In this document: positions 8,071 to 17,064 of the stretch, one piece after another | How the letters are laid out: each line of letters begins with the position of its first letter | Numbering within the stretch: the stretch's first letter is position 1 | Assembly: GCA_012522795.1 (NCBI GenBank) | Contig: JAAYJT010000064.1 | Coordinates: 1 to 41,677 of the forward strand | DNA: 41,677 nt | Source of the DNA: Bacteroidales bacterium | GTDB lineage: Bacteria > Bacteroidota > Bacteroidia > Bacteroidales > JAAYJT01 | Direction of reading: 5' to 3' | The notes under the pieces: generated by a model | Told to the model about the DNA's origin: nothing | What the model saw: the letters and a program-made list of their open reading frames with translations, nothing else | The model's database searches: none | Made by a program: the position numbers and the translations under genes

Positions 8071-8778
8071 ATGCCAAAAGCCATGATACTTGCTGCCGGT
8101 CATGGAACACGGCTTCTGCCATTAACTCTTGACCAGCCCAAAGCATTGGTTTTAGTTGCCGGTAAGCCTATGATTGTTCATGTTATTAATCGACTGAGAC
8201 AATTCGGGTTTGATGATATTATTGTAAATCTGCATTATCATGGTGAAAAATTGAAGCAGTTCCTGAGTTCTGAAAAGTTTGAAGGCATGACTTTTACTTT
8301 TTCTGACGAAAGCGAACAGTTACTTGATACAGGTGGCGCTATTAGTAAAGCTAAATGGTTTTTTAATGATGAAATGCCTTTTCTGGTTCATAATTGTGAT
8401 ATTATTTCCTATGTTTCTCTTGACAAAATGATTGAATTTCATGTTGATCGCAAAGCTATAGCTACTTTGGCTGTGAGTAAAAGAAAAACATCTAGGCTTT
8501 TGGCATTTGATCAGCAGGGAAATCTTATTGCCCGCTTTGATCCAGCGATGAACAATAACGTTAAAGCTCTGGCATACAGTGGAATTTGTGTTCTGGATAA
8601 AAATATATTTTCCTTTATGCCTGAGAAAGGAGCTTTTTCTATTATTGATATTTTTATAAAAGCTTCAAAAAGTTCTATAGTTGCTGCTTATGAGCATGAA
8701 CCGGATATATGGGTGGATGCTGGAAGCATAAAAAATATTGTAAAAGCCGAACAATTGTTGAAAAATGTTCATCTTTGA
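8071..8778 (+). CDS. MurU-like sugar-1-phosphate nucleotidyltransferase
   Basis: A 235-residue GT-A-fold nucleotidyltransferase. The N-terminal signature LAAGHGTRLLPLT (8-20) and PKALVLVAGKPMI (23-35) bind the nucleotide; LLDTGGAI (84-91) and HNCD (107-110, Asp110 the likely metal ligand) follow. The length and lack of a left-handed beta-helix tail resemble MurU, which converts MurNAc-1-phosphate with UTP to UDP-MurNAc, rather than GlmU or RfbA. It lies in an operon with an AmgK-like kinase, as amgK and murU do in Pseudomonas, so together they would convert a free amino sugar to its UDP form. Exact sugar and nucleotide are not proven by sequence; other sugar-1-phosphates remain possible. Confidence 0.82.
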   Translation: MPKAMILAAGHGTRLLPLTLDQPKALVLVAGKPMIVHVINRLRQFGFDDIIVNLHYHGEKLKQFLSSEKFEGMTFTFSDESEQLLDTGGAISKAKWFFNDEMPFLVHNCDIISYVSLDKMIEFHVDRKAIATLAVSKRKTSRLLAFDQQGNLIARFDPAMNNNVKALAYSGICVLDKNIFSFMPEKGAFSIIDIFIKASKSSIVAAYEHEPDIWVDAGSIKNIVKAEQLLKNVHL

Positions 8779-8780
8779 AC

Positions 8781-11651
8781 ATGAATACTTCAAATGATAC
8801 ATTTCTTGGAAAGGTTGCTGCCCGTATTGTGCAGGATCATGGTAAAGCAATGCAAAATATTTGTGTGATTTTGCCTAACCGCAGGGCAGGTGTTTTTCTA
8901 AAACGCTGTTTAAGCTCTCATTTTGAACTCCCGGTATTTGCACCCGCAGTTTTTTCCATTGAAGATTTTGTTTTTGAGCATGTTGGGTTGAACCATACCG
9001 ATCAACTGATACTACTTTGGGAACTTTATCAGTGTTATCTCAGGACCAGTGAGAATGATGTTCGTTCGTTTGAAGAATTTCTGAAATGGGGAAGGATATT
9101 ACTGCAGGATTTTGAAGAGATTGATTTGCATCTTATTGATGCTCCGGCTTTATTTACTTATTTATCGGATGCTAAAGCAATTGAATTGTGGAACCCTGGA
9201 AAATCTACACTTACCTCTGGACAGCAAAGTTATTTGACCTTTTATCGTTCACTAAATGAATTGTACGAGGTTTTTAAAAATCATCTTCTTTTGCAGCGAA
9301 TGGCATATAACGGATTAGCATTCAGGAAATTATCCGAAAAGAATTCAGCATTTTTTAATGAATTAAGCTGGAATGATTTTTATTTTATTGGTTTTAACGC
9401 TCTTACTCCGGCTGAAAGAAAAATAATAGATCTGATCTCAGGTTCAAAAAATGTTATTAATCTTTATGATTCTGATTCATATTATTTAAATGACACAAAG
9501 CAGGAAGCCGGGAAATATCTTCGGGAAACTCTTAAATATTCTAAAATCGGAGCATTTGAGTGGGTAGGTGATAGCCTGTTAGAAGGTTCTAAAAGCATTG
9601 AAGTTATTGGCTCTCCGCATAATATAGGTCAGACCCTGGTTGCCGGATCAATTCTTGAAAGTCTGGGCATATCCCAGGCCGAAAATACAGCCTTGATTCT
9701 CAATGACGAAAGCCTGCTTATTCCCATGCTTAATATGATACCCGATAATATTGGCGAATTCAATATTACCATGGGCTTCCCATTTTCACTAACTCCGGCT
9801 TATAGTTTGTTGGAAATTCTTTTAAGCCTGCATTTAAATGCAATTGAACGAAGTCGTAAAGATGATGATAGTACTTCGGAGAAATTATCACTGAGATTTT
9901 ATTTCCGTGATATTTCCGGATTGCTCAAACATCCCTTCATACTTAAATTTCTTTCACTTCAGATGGTGGAACCTAATGTGGTTCAGGAGCTATTGAGTCA
10001 GGGTAAGATATATTTTACAGTCGGGGATATTTTTAATGCGTTTGAGAGTAATGAAGAGGTTTTGTCTTTGTTTAAACTGATCTTTAGCGATTGGAAAGAG
10101 ATAGACGATATAGTGGATAAATTGCTGAGAATCAGTTCTGTTCTTTTTTCTACTTTCAGTAGCAATGAACCGAATCAAGCTCCAACTCTTGATTTAGAAT
10201 TTCTTGGCAATTTTTCTTTGATAATTAACAGGCTCAAGTTCTTAACCGATAAAGACAATTTTAATATCAGTCTTAAGGGTTTGCAGCAGCTTATCCGCAT
10301 CATTGCAGCTTCCACAAAAATCCCTTTTACTGGCGAACCTCTGAAAGGCTTGCAAATTATGGGGATGCTTGAAACCAGAACCCTGGATTTTGAGAATATT
10401 ATTATTCTGGGAATGAATGATGATCTTTTACCTGCTGTTAAAAACCTTCAAACCTTTGTGCCTTTTGATATACGCAGAGAATTCGGACTTCCGCTGGGCA
10501 ATGATAAAGAAGCTGTATTTGCATATCACTTCTACAGGCTTTTACAGCGTTGCAACAATATTTATCTGGTATATAATACCACTGCTGATGGTTTGGGAGG
10601 GGGCGAAAAAAGTCGTTATATTCTGCAAATCGAACATGAACTCACTAAAGTAAATCCAAATATTTCATACGTTGAAAAGTTTTACAGCCCGCCTGTAAAA
10701 TTTGATATGGCAATGAAAGAAATATCCATCGAAAAAACTACTGATGTAATGGCTGACCTTGAAAATATGGCTATCAGCGGTTTTTCACCTACTGCCCTTA
10801 GCAATTTTATAGCTTGTTCGCTAAAATTTTATTTTACCTATATACTTAAACTGGGCGAGGAGAATCTTGTGGACGACAGTATGGATTCTTTGACCTTTGG
10901 GATAGGAATGCATGATACACTTCAGGAACTCTATTCCCCATATAAAGGAGTACCGCTAACAGCTAAAATCCTTGATAAAATTGCTTCTTCCGCTAATGAC
11001 ACATTGCACAGATGCTTTTTGAAAGCATATAATAATAATGATATTGACTATGGCAGAAATCTGTTGATGGTTAAGGTTGCTGAGTCATACCTTCGGCGTT
11101 TTGTGAGCCTTGAAAAAGAGTTTATTTCAGAATTGGCGTCAGAAAAAAAACAACTGGTTATTGAAGAGATAGAAGTAGAATTTAATAAAGTAAAACCAGT
11201 TTTTATTAAAATCACTTATAAGGGGAATAAAAACTTTCCTGTGAGAATTCGTGGTAAAGCCGACCGTATTGATAAAATTGGTTCGAAGGTCAGGGTCATT
11301 GATTTTAAAACTGGATCTTTGACTGATAGTGAGCTTAGTGTAAAGTCATGGGATATTCTGCTGACTGCTGCTAAAAAAGAAAAAGCCTTTCAATTGGCAA
11401 CTTATGCTTTTTTATATGCAAAAACTTTCAATACAGAATTACCTGAATCAGGGATCATATCCTTCAGAAATCTTAATAATGGTTTTAAAAAGGTTAAATT
11501 ACCGGCTGACAATAGCGATGCTGTATCCCAAATCGAATTATTGTTACAACAACTGATTGAGAGAATATTCGATACAGATGAACCTTTTAATCAAACAACT
11601 GAACCCGACAGTTGCAAATATTGCCAGTTCAAAAGTATATGCAGCCGGTAA
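8781..11651 (+). CDS. AddB-like PD-(D/E)XK nuclease with Fe-S cysteines
   Basis: A 956-residue protein resembling the AddB/RexB subunit of the AddAB double-strand-break-repair helicase-nuclease. The N-terminus has the UvrD-like but degenerate motif LPNRRAGVFLKR (about 33-44). The C-terminus carries the nuclease motif, IRGKADRID then VIDFKTG (about 823-846). A lone cysteine in NFIACSLKFYF (about residue 677) and the terminal C-x2-C-x5-C (CKYCQFKSIC) fit the AddB Fe-S cluster. ATG at 8781 is two bases after the MurU-like stop and is preferred to an in-frame upstream start that overlaps that gene by 70 bases. The AddA partner is not in the window. Co-transcription with sugar-salvage genes is unexpected and may be only operon packing. 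Confidence 0.85.
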   Translation: MNTSNDTFLGKVAARIVQDHGKAMQNICVILPNRRAGVFLKRCLSSHFELPVFAPAVFSIEDFVFEHVGLNHTDQLILLWELYQCYLRTSENDVRSFEEFLKWGRILLQDFEEIDLHLIDAPALFTYLSDAKAIELWNPGKSTLTSGQQSYLTFYRSLNELYEVFKNHLLLQRMAYNGLAFRKLSEKNSAFFNELSWNDFYFIGFNALTPAERKIIDLISGSKNVINLYDSDSYYLNDTKQEAGKYLRETLKYSKIGAFEWVGDSLLEGSKSIEVIGSPHNIGQTLVAGSILESLGISQAENTALILNDESLLIPMLNMIPDNIGEFNITMGFPFSLTPAYSLLEILLSLHLNAIERSRKDDDSTSEKLSLRFYFRDISGLLKHPFILKFLSLQMVEPNVVQELLSQGKIYFTVGDIFNAFESNEEVLSLFKLIFSDWKEIDDIVDKLLRISSVLFSTFSSNEPNQAPTLDLEFLGNFSLIINRLKFLTDKDNFNISLKGLQQLIRIIAASTKIPFTGEPLKGLQIMGMLETRTLDFENIIILGMNDDLLPAVKNLQTFVPFDIRREFGLPLGNDKEAVFAYHFYRLLQRCNNIYLVYNTTADGLGGGEKSRYILQIEHELTKVNPNISYVEKFYSPPVKFDMAMKEISIEKTTDVMADLENMAISGFSPTALSNFIACSLKFYFTYILKLGEENLVDDSMDSLTFGIGMHDTLQELYSPYKGVPLTAKILDKIASSANDTLHRCFLKAYNNNDIDYGRNLLMVKVAESYLRRFVSLEKEFISELASEKKQLVIEEIEVEFNKVKPVFIKITYKGNKNFPVRIRGKADRIDKIGSKVRVIDFKTGSLTDSELSVKSWDILLTAAKKEKAFQLATYAFLYAKTFNTELPESGIISFRNLNNGFKKVKLPADNSDAVSQIELLLQQLIERIFDTDEPFNQTTEPDSCKYCQFKSICSR

Positions 11652-11855
11652 ATAAAGCTGCTAAAATACTTTTAAAACAACTTAAGCCTTTGATGGATCA
11701 GGCTGTAAGAGTTAAAAGTCAGTAATGATAAGGCTGAAAAATATTGCAGGGCTTAATCCTTAGATAAAGCCCCAGATTTTAATACAATATTGATATCAGA
11801 TATACTTTTGGAATCTCAGACTTTGCAATTTTAAAAAGCCTGCCCGCAAGTTGTA

Positions 11856-12164
11856 TTACAGAACTATAACGCTGTTTTCAGCATCGCCGAAACCGCTTTC
11901 AACGAATTTATCAGCATCCTGATCGTTAAGCCAGTTTTTGCCATCAAGTAAATAACGGAACTGATATTCACGACCTATGTCAAGATCCAATGTTATTGTA
12001 AATGAGCCGTCTTTCAGTGCATTCATTTGTCCGGCTTTTTCTTTCCATTTATTAAAATCACCTACAACGGCAATTTTTTTTGCTCCTGCCGCTAATCCCT
12101 TTTCAACTTTAAAGGTTACTTTACAAACAGGCTTGGATTTTAAATATTGCTTTTTAATACTCAT
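11856..12164 (-). CDS. Glycogen-binding-type (CBM48/isoamylase early set) domain protein
   Basis: A 102-residue protein consisting of one immunoglobulin-like early-set domain of the CBM48/AMPK-beta type. GDFNKWKEKAGQM and FRYLLDGKNWLNDQDADKFV are the usual conserved blocks, carrying the aromatic residues that stack on alpha-glucan. There is no signal peptide, so it should be cytoplasmic. Free-standing versions are common in Bacteroidota and may bind glycogen or act as a protein-interaction module. It is a single gene without an obvious glycogen-metabolism neighbour. ATG at 12164 is the natural start. Confidence 0.85.
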   Translation of the reverse strand: MSIKKQYLKSKPVCKVTFKVEKGLAAGAKKIAVVGDFNKWKEKAGQMNALKDGSFTITLDLDIGREYQFRYLLDGKNWLNDQDADKFVESGFGDAENSVIVL

Positions 12165-12771
12165 TTTTCTGATTTTTAATGGTTTAACAAAATTTAAAAG
12201 GATTAATAATACACTTTTAAAATTTTTGAAGGTGCAAAGGAAAGAATTTTTTAGGAAACACGAGTCTTTTTATATTAAATTACTGTTAAAACCTTGTATG
12301 AAACCTGAATTGCTATTTAATGCGAAATAGAATATTAAAACTCATGAAATTTTATTGCAGTTTGTTATATGTTGATTATCAGATAGATATTATTTGTGAA
12401 ACCTAATCGTAAGAATTCTTATAGGAATCATTCTTAACTTCCAATCCTAGCAGGCAACTCAGTTACAAAATTTTTCATGGCGTTGCTTATTGTCTGATTA
12501 GCAGATTTGTCATATTTAATTCAGGAATATTGTTAAAAGAGTCAGATTTGTAACATCTGTTGAAGTCTATAGAGGCACTTTAAATAATATTATCCCTTAG
12601 CCATAAAGTTAATGTAATGAAATTGGTAGCAATATTGTTGAATTGTAAAACATAGTATACAGTTCAAAAAATTATATATTGCCTGATGGAGGAAATGAAA
12701 ACACCTTTTTGATGCCCAGTTTGAAAAATACAATTAATTGTGTTAATTCAGTATTGTAAAGATTTTGTGAT
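12165..12771. other. Long intergenic region, nothing recognised
   Basis: About 600 AT-rich bases between the divergent CBM48-type and rhodanese genes. No open frame with recognisable similarity, tRNA, large repeat or terminator is seen. TTCCTTTG (minus strand, 12241-12234) is a one-mismatch -7 box that might serve the CBM48-type gene. Confidence 0.5.
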
Positions 12772-12779
12772 TATTTTTG
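12772..12779 (+). promoter_or_regulatory. -7 promoter box of the rhodanese gene
   Basis: TATTTTTG matches TAnnTTTG and lies 57 bases before the ATG at 12837. TTG at 12754-12756 would be a -33 element with a short 15-base spacer. Confidence 0.5.
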
Positions 12780-12836
12780 CGGATTAATAAAGTGATTTTT
12801 GGAGGAATCAATATTTTACTATAAAACTGTTGCTTT

Positions 12837-13157
12837 ATGCGCATAATTACCCCTGCTGAACTTAAGGTTCGAATGGACAAAGGCGAGAATATTCAGGTTA
12901 TTGATATACGTGAGCCCTTTAATTTTTCTGCCGGACATATCGAAGGTTCTCTGAATATTTGTCAGAGGGATATCCCTGATAATGTTCATCAAATCCAAAG
13001 GGTTGGTAATGTGGTGATTGTGTGTGCTTACGGTATGAAAAGCGATCAGGTTTACATATATTTACGCGAAAAGCATAAATTCAAGAATCTGTTGATTCTT
13101 GAAGGAGGTTTATATGATTGGTCGGTTATGTTTGACCCTAAAATGGTTGTTTTTTAG
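12837..13157 (+). CDS. Single-domain rhodanese (sulfurtransferase)
   Basis: A 106-residue rhodanese homology domain. VIDIRE (21-26) and SAGHIEGSLNI (31-41) are the CH2A-type landmarks, and the active-site loop is CAYGMKS with Cys63 available for persulfide transfer. No signal peptide, so cytoplasmic; the sulfur donor and acceptor are unknown. The six-residue active loop is typical of sulfurtransferases rather than Cdc25-like phosphatases. It is a lone gene with its own promoter box, ending 134 bases from the uvrA stop on the opposite strand. Confidence 0.9.
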   Translation: MRIITPAELKVRMDKGENIQVIDIREPFNFSAGHIEGSLNICQRDIPDNVHQIQRVGNVVIVCAYGMKSDQVYIYLREKHKFKNLLILEGGLYDWSVMFDPKMVVF

Positions 13158-13162
13158 TTTTA

Positions 13163-13261
13163 TCAAAACACAAATTTTACCAAACCCCTATCCACACTAA
13201 AAATTTGCCCTGTAATATATCCTGTATGAGGCGCGAGCAGCCATGCTGCAAGCATTGCAAA
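13163..13261 (-). pseudogene. C-terminal remnant of a short-chain dehydrogenase/reductase
   Basis: The minus strand reads 32 codons ending in TGA at 13165-13163: FAMLAAWLLAPH then TGYITGQIFSVDRGLVKFVF. The block G-Y-I-T-G-Q-x-x-x-V-D-x-G is the conserved C-terminal signature of Rossmann-fold SDR enzymes such as FabG. An in-frame stop (13264-13262) closes it upstream and no SDR sequence is seen beyond that, where uvrA ends at 13292. The rest of the enzyme has been lost, probably by deletion up to the 3' end of uvrA. The match is by eye; a chance resemblance is possible but the motif is long. Confidence 0.6.
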
Positions 13262-13291
13262 TCAGCTATATGTGCTTGATTTTGTGGCTAT

Positions 13292-16114
13292 TCACAATTT
13301 CAATTTATTTTTCAAAAACCTTGCGGTATATGATGATTCAACAAATGCAATTTCTTCCGGAGTACCAGCAGCAACAATATTACCGCCATCTTCACCACCT
13401 TCAGGTCCAAGATCAATTATCCAGTCAGCACATTTAATTACTTCCATATTGTGCTCGATCACCACAATTGTGTGATTACGTTTGATAAGTTCATTAAAAG
13501 CAAGTAACAGCTTGTTTATATCGTGATAATGCAAACCGGTGGTTGGCTCATCAAATATAAATAATGTAGGATTAACAGCCTGTCCCTTAATAAGAAAAGA
13601 TGCCAGCTTAATACGCTGCGCTTCACCACCACTGAGCGTACTCGACGATTGGCCTAGTCGGAGATATCCTAGCCCGACATCAGCTAACGGTTGTAATTTA
13701 TTAATGATGCGCCTGCATGAATTATCGTGTTTAGAATCTTTTCTAAAAAAATCAAGTGCCTGGGTAACTGACATATCAAGGATATCAGCAATGTTTTTAT
13801 CATTATATGTAATATCAAGAATTTCATTTTTATAGCGTTTGCCATGGCAAACATCACATTTTAATTCAATATCAGCCATAAACTGCATTTCGATATGTAC
13901 AACACCTTCGCCTTCGCACTCTTCGCAGCGTCCGCCTTCTATATTAAAAGAAAATACTCCGGGCGCATAACCTCTCATTTTGGCTAATGGCTGCAAACTG
14001 AAAAGTACACGTACATCATCCCATGCTTTTACGTAGGTAGCCGGATTTGAACGGGTTGACCGGCCAATTGGGTTCTGATCAACCAGCTCTACATGCACAA
14101 TATTATTTATATCGCCGGATAATTTTGCATATTGACCGGTTCTTTCGGAATACCCTCCAATAATTTTGCGCAAAGCAGAGTAGAAAATATTTTTTACCAA
14201 TGTGGTTTTCCCTGATCCGCTCACACCGGTAACCGCAGTGAATACTTTTAATGGAAATTTTACATCTATGTTTTTAAGATTATTTTCCATAGCTCCGACC
14301 ACTTCAATGTATTCTTTCCATTTTCTTCTTCTTTCAGGAAGGGGTATTTGTAACTTCCCTGAAAGATATTGTGCAGTGTAGGATTTATCATCTTTCATTA
14401 ATTCACTCCATTTACCTGCAAACACAAGTTCTCCGCCATATTCTCCAGCCAAAGGACCAATATCAATAATATGATCGGCACTGCGTATTATATCTTCATC
14501 ATGTTCTACCACTATTACTGTATTGCCCAGATCGCGCAGTTGTTGCAACACTTGTATTAAACGTTCAGTATCACGGGGATGGAGTCCTATACTTGGTTCA
14601 TCAAGAATATACATTGATCCTACAAGACTGCTACCCAGACTATTTGCCAGATTAATACGTTGAGATTCGCCACCAGATAATGAATTTGACAGACGGTTTA
14701 AAGTGAGATAACCTAATCCTACATCACAGAGATATTGAAGTCTGTTGGTAATTTCAGTAAGCAACCTTTTGGCAATAGTTCTTTCATTATCAGTAAGCTC
14801 AAGGTTTTTAAAAAAATCTAGGGCTTCTTCAGCCTGCATCAGAACTACATCAGAAATTGATTTTTCGTTGATTTTTACATAATTAGCATCTTTTCTCAGG
14901 CGGGTTCCACGACATTCAGGGCAAATGGCTTTACCTCTGTACCTTGCCATAAGTACTCTGTACTGCACTTTATATCCATTGGCTTCTACCATTTTAAAAA
15001 AAGCATCCAAACCCTCAAAATACTCATTGCCGGTCCAAAGTAATTCTTTTTGTTCAGAACTTAGTTCATAATATGGTTTATGAATAGGAAAACCGAATAA
15101 TCTTGCTGTATTTACCAGTTGGTTTTTCCATTCGCTCATTTTATCTCCCCGCCAGCAAGCAATGGCTTCTTCATAAATTGACAGGGACTTGTCAGGAACA
15201 ACCAGATCCTGGTCTAAGCCTATTATAGATCCAAAGCCTTCGCAACGTTTGCAGGCACCGTAAGGGTTGTTGAAACTGAACAGATTTGGCGAGGGTTCTT
15301 CAAAATTAATACCATCCAGTTTAAAGCGGTTTGAAAAATCATGTTTTTCAGGCTTTCCGTCAATTTCAATCTCAACAACACATTGTCCCCGACTTTCAAA
15401 AAATGATGTTTCAACTGAATCAGCCAGGCGGCTGCGAAGACTACTGTTGCCTGTCTGGGTTAAAACCCTGTCAATCAATATATGAAACTGCGAATCTATA
15501 CTCTTCAAAGCAACCGGATCGCTAATCAATTCTTCAATCCTCAATACCTGACCATTATTTTTGATCCTTGTAAAACCCTGTTGCATCAGGACTGTAAGCT
15601 GGTCTTTGAGTTTTGTTTTTTCTTTTTGAACTAATGGCGAAAGAATCAATACACGGGTATTGTCCGGCAGGTTCAGGATATAATTTACCACATCGTCCAC
15701 GCTATGGCGCTTAACTGTATTGCCTGAAACTGGCGAATATGTTGTTCCTATACGTGCATACAACAGCTTAAGATACTCATATATTTCAGTTGATGTACCA
15801 ACAGTTGAGCGCGGATTACGTGTGTTTACCCGCTGTTCGATAGCCACAGCCGGCGAAATACCAATTATATGATCCACTTCAGGTTTGCTCATCCTGCCGA
15901 GAAACTGACGGGCGTAGGCACTAAGGCTTTCCACATATCGCCGCTGACCCTCAGCGTATAAAGTATCAAAAGCAAGTGAGCTTTTCCCCGAACCTGATAA
16001 ACCAGTAATTACAGTCAGGCTGTTACGCGGAATATTTACATTTATGTTTTTTAGATTGTGAACGCGTGCACCCTTTATAATTATGTAGTTGCGAAAATTG
16101 TTTGAATTAGACAT
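13292..16114 (-). CDS. uvrA: Excinuclease ABC subunit A (UvrA)
   Basis: UvrA is the DNA-damage-recognition ATPase of nucleotide excision repair, acting as a dimer that loads UvrB. The 940-residue protein matches the usual length. It has two ABC ATPase units: Walker [11 protein letters not shown] and [10 protein letters not shown], signatures [12 protein letters not shown] and [12 protein letters not shown]. Zinc-binding cysteine pairs occur in [24 protein letters not shown] and [11 protein letters not shown] at 16114 is chosen; an in-frame TTG 27 bases upstream falls inside a -7 promoter box. uvrB and uvrC are not in the window. It follows trmD on the same strand but has its own promoter. Confidence 0.97.
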   Translation of the reverse strand: MSNSNNFRNYIIIKGARVHNLKNINVNIPRNSLTVITGLSGSGKSSLAFDTLYAEGQRRYVESLSAYARQFLGRMSKPEVDHIIGISPAVAIEQRVNTRNPRSTVGTSTEIYEYLKLLYARIGTTYSPVSGNTVKRHSVDDVVNYILNLPDNTRVLILSPLVQKEKTKLKDQLTVLMQQGFTRIKNNGQVLRIEELISDPVALKSIDSQFHILIDRVLTQTGNSSLRSRLADSVETSFFESRGQCVVEIEIDGKPEKHDFSNRFKLDGINFEEPSPNLFSFNNPYGACKRCEGFGSIIGLDQDLVVPDKSLSIYEEAIACWRGDKMSEWKNQLVNTARLFGFPIHKPYYELSSEQKELLWTGNEYFEGLDAFFKMVEANGYKVQYRVLMARYRGKAICPECRGTRLRKDANYVKINEKSISDVVLMQAEEALDFFKNLELTDNERTIAKRLLTEITNRLQYLCDVGLGYLTLNRLSNSLSGGESQRINLANSLGSSLVGSMYILDEPSIGLHPRDTERLIQVLQQLRDLGNTVIVVEHDEDIIRSADHIIDIGPLAGEYGGELVFAGKWSELMKDDKSYTAQYLSGKLQIPLPERRRKWKEYIEVVGAMENNLKNIDVKFPLKVFTAVTGVSGSGKTTLVKNIFYSALRKIIGGYSERTGQYAKLSGDINNIVHVELVDQNPIGRSTRSNPATYVKAWDDVRVLFSLQPLAKMRGYAPGVFSFNIEGGRCEECEGEGVVHIEMQFMADIELKCDVCHGKRYKNEILDITYNDKNIADILDMSVTQALDFFRKDSKHDNSCRRIINKLQPLADVGLGYLRLGQSSSTLSGGEAQRIKLASFLIKGQAVNPTLFIFDEPTTGLHYHDINKLLLAFNELIKRNHTIVVIEHNMEVIKCADWIIDLGPEGGEDGGNIVAAGTPEEIAFVESSYTARFLKNKLKL

Positions 16115-16138
16115 GAGCCTGGCTGGTAAATTAATCTG

Positions 16139-16146
16139 CAAAATTA
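16139..16146 (-). promoter_or_regulatory. -7 promoter box of uvrA
   Basis: The minus strand reads TAATTTTG (16146-16139), matching TAnnTTTG, 24 bases before the ATG at 16114. An alternative TTG start overlaps this box. No LexA-type operator was recognised. Confidence 0.5.
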
Positions 16147-16224
16147 TATGATTTTCTTATGCCGGAATACGAAAAGCACGAAGCAAAAGGATTATAAAAA
16201 GGATATGACAGAAATTAATTATGA

Positions 16225-16914
16225 TTATTCCTCTGTTATCCTATCGAGTAATTCCGGGCGATGTTCCTGAGTGCGTTTCAATGCCTGTTCATGTCTCCAC
16301 TGCTTAATTTTTGCTTCATGACCAGAAAGTAGTATTTCCGGAACTTTCCAGCCTTTATAATTAGCAGGGCGAGTGTATACAGGAGCCGAAAGCAAATGAT
16401 CCTGGAATGAATCAGAAAGAGCTGATGTTTCATCACTCATAGCTCCCGGTATGAGTCTGATAATACTGTCGCAAACCACTGCGGCAGCAAGTTCCCCACC
16501 CGACAGAACATAGTTCCCGATTGAAATCTCAAGGCTTATAAAATGCTCGCGTATACGCTCATCAATACCTTTATAGTGTCCGCAAAGCAAAATGATATTG
16601 TTAAGCAGCGATAAACGATTGGCTTCGGGTTGGTCAAAAAGTTTGCCATCTGGGGAAAGGAAAATCACCTCATCGTAATTGCGTTCTGATCTCAATTTTT
16701 CGATTGCATCGGCAATTGGTTGCAGCATCATTACCATACCACTGCCTCCTCCAAACGGGTAATCATCTACATGCCTGTGTTTGGATTTACTGAAATCCCG
16801 TATGTTGTGAAAATGAATTTCCACAAGTTTGTTTTCTATTGCCCGTTTAACTATAGAATGGTCGAAAGGACCGGCAAACATTTCAGGAAATAAAGTAAGG
16901 ATGTCAATACGCAT
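16225..16914 (-). CDS. trmD: tRNA (guanine-37-N1)-methyltransferase TrmD
   Basis: TrmD methylates N1 of G37 next to the anticodon, using S-adenosylmethionine, and prevents +1 frameshifting. The 229-residue SPOUT enzyme has the expected landmarks: [13 protein letters not shown] at the start, [13 protein letters not shown] (48-60), [23 protein letters not shown] and the knot/SAM-binding segment [11 protein letters not shown]. Length is normal. Unlike the classical rpsP-rimM-trmD-rplS operon, it stands alone here, divergent from the subtilase gene and upstream of uvrA. Its -7 box is 27 bases before the ATG. Confidence 0.97.
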   Translation of the reverse strand: MRIDILTLFPEMFAGPFDHSIVKRAIENKLVEIHFHNIRDFSKSKHRHVDDYPFGGGSGMVMMLQPIADAIEKLRSERNYDEVIFLSPDGKLFDQPEANRLSLLNNIILLCGHYKGIDERIREHFISLEISIGNYVLSGGELAAAVVCDSIIRLIPGAMSDETSALSDSFQDHLLSAPVYTRPANYKGWKVPEILLSGHEAKIKQWRHEQALKRTQEHRPELLDRITEE

Positions 16915-16940
16915 GGTAATAGCAACTTAGATTTATTTTG

Positions 16941-16948
16941 CAAAAATA
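16941..16948 (-). promoter_or_regulatory. -7 promoter box of trmD
   Basis: The minus strand reads TATTTTTG (16948-16941), matching TAnnTTTG, 26 bases before the trmD ATG. It is divergent from the subtilase promoter 46 bases away. Confidence 0.5.
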
Positions 16949-16993
16949 CCCTGAAATTCTGGTATTTGATAAAAACTACGGACTATAAATGAT

Positions 16994-17001
16994 TAATTTT
17001 G
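16994..17001 (+). promoter_or_regulatory. -7 promoter box of the subtilase gene
   Basis: TAATTTTG matches TAnnTTTG, 63 bases before the ATG at 17065. An in-frame TTG inside the box (16999) is therefore unlikely to be the true start. Confidence 0.5.
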
Positions 17002-17064
17002 TGCTGCCAACTGTTTGATTTTATATCTTTGATAATCCAATTACTATTACGAATCTTTAATATC

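Noticed and set aside
8709-8780. Upstream start of the AddB-like protein overlapping the MurU-like gene
   Set aside because: The extension reads through the C-terminus of the previous gene in another frame and is not hydrophobic or conserved-looking; ATG 8781 fits operon spacing.
11735-11780. Possible hairpin terminator after the AddB-like gene
   Set aside because: GGGCTT/AAGCCC is only 6 bp with a 12-base loop and no proper T run.
13243-13475. Short plus-strand frames near 13.3 kb
   Set aside because: They overlap the conserved 3' end of uvrA on the minus strand and show no protein-like features.
16115-16141. TTG-initiated extension of UvrA
   Set aside because: It overlaps the minus-strand -7 box TAATTTTG; the ATG at 16114 gives the usual 940-residue length.
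16999-17064. TTG-initiated extension of the subtilase
   Set aside because: The TTG is part of the -7 box TAATTTTG, and the extension would place hydrophobic residues ahead of a good signal peptide.
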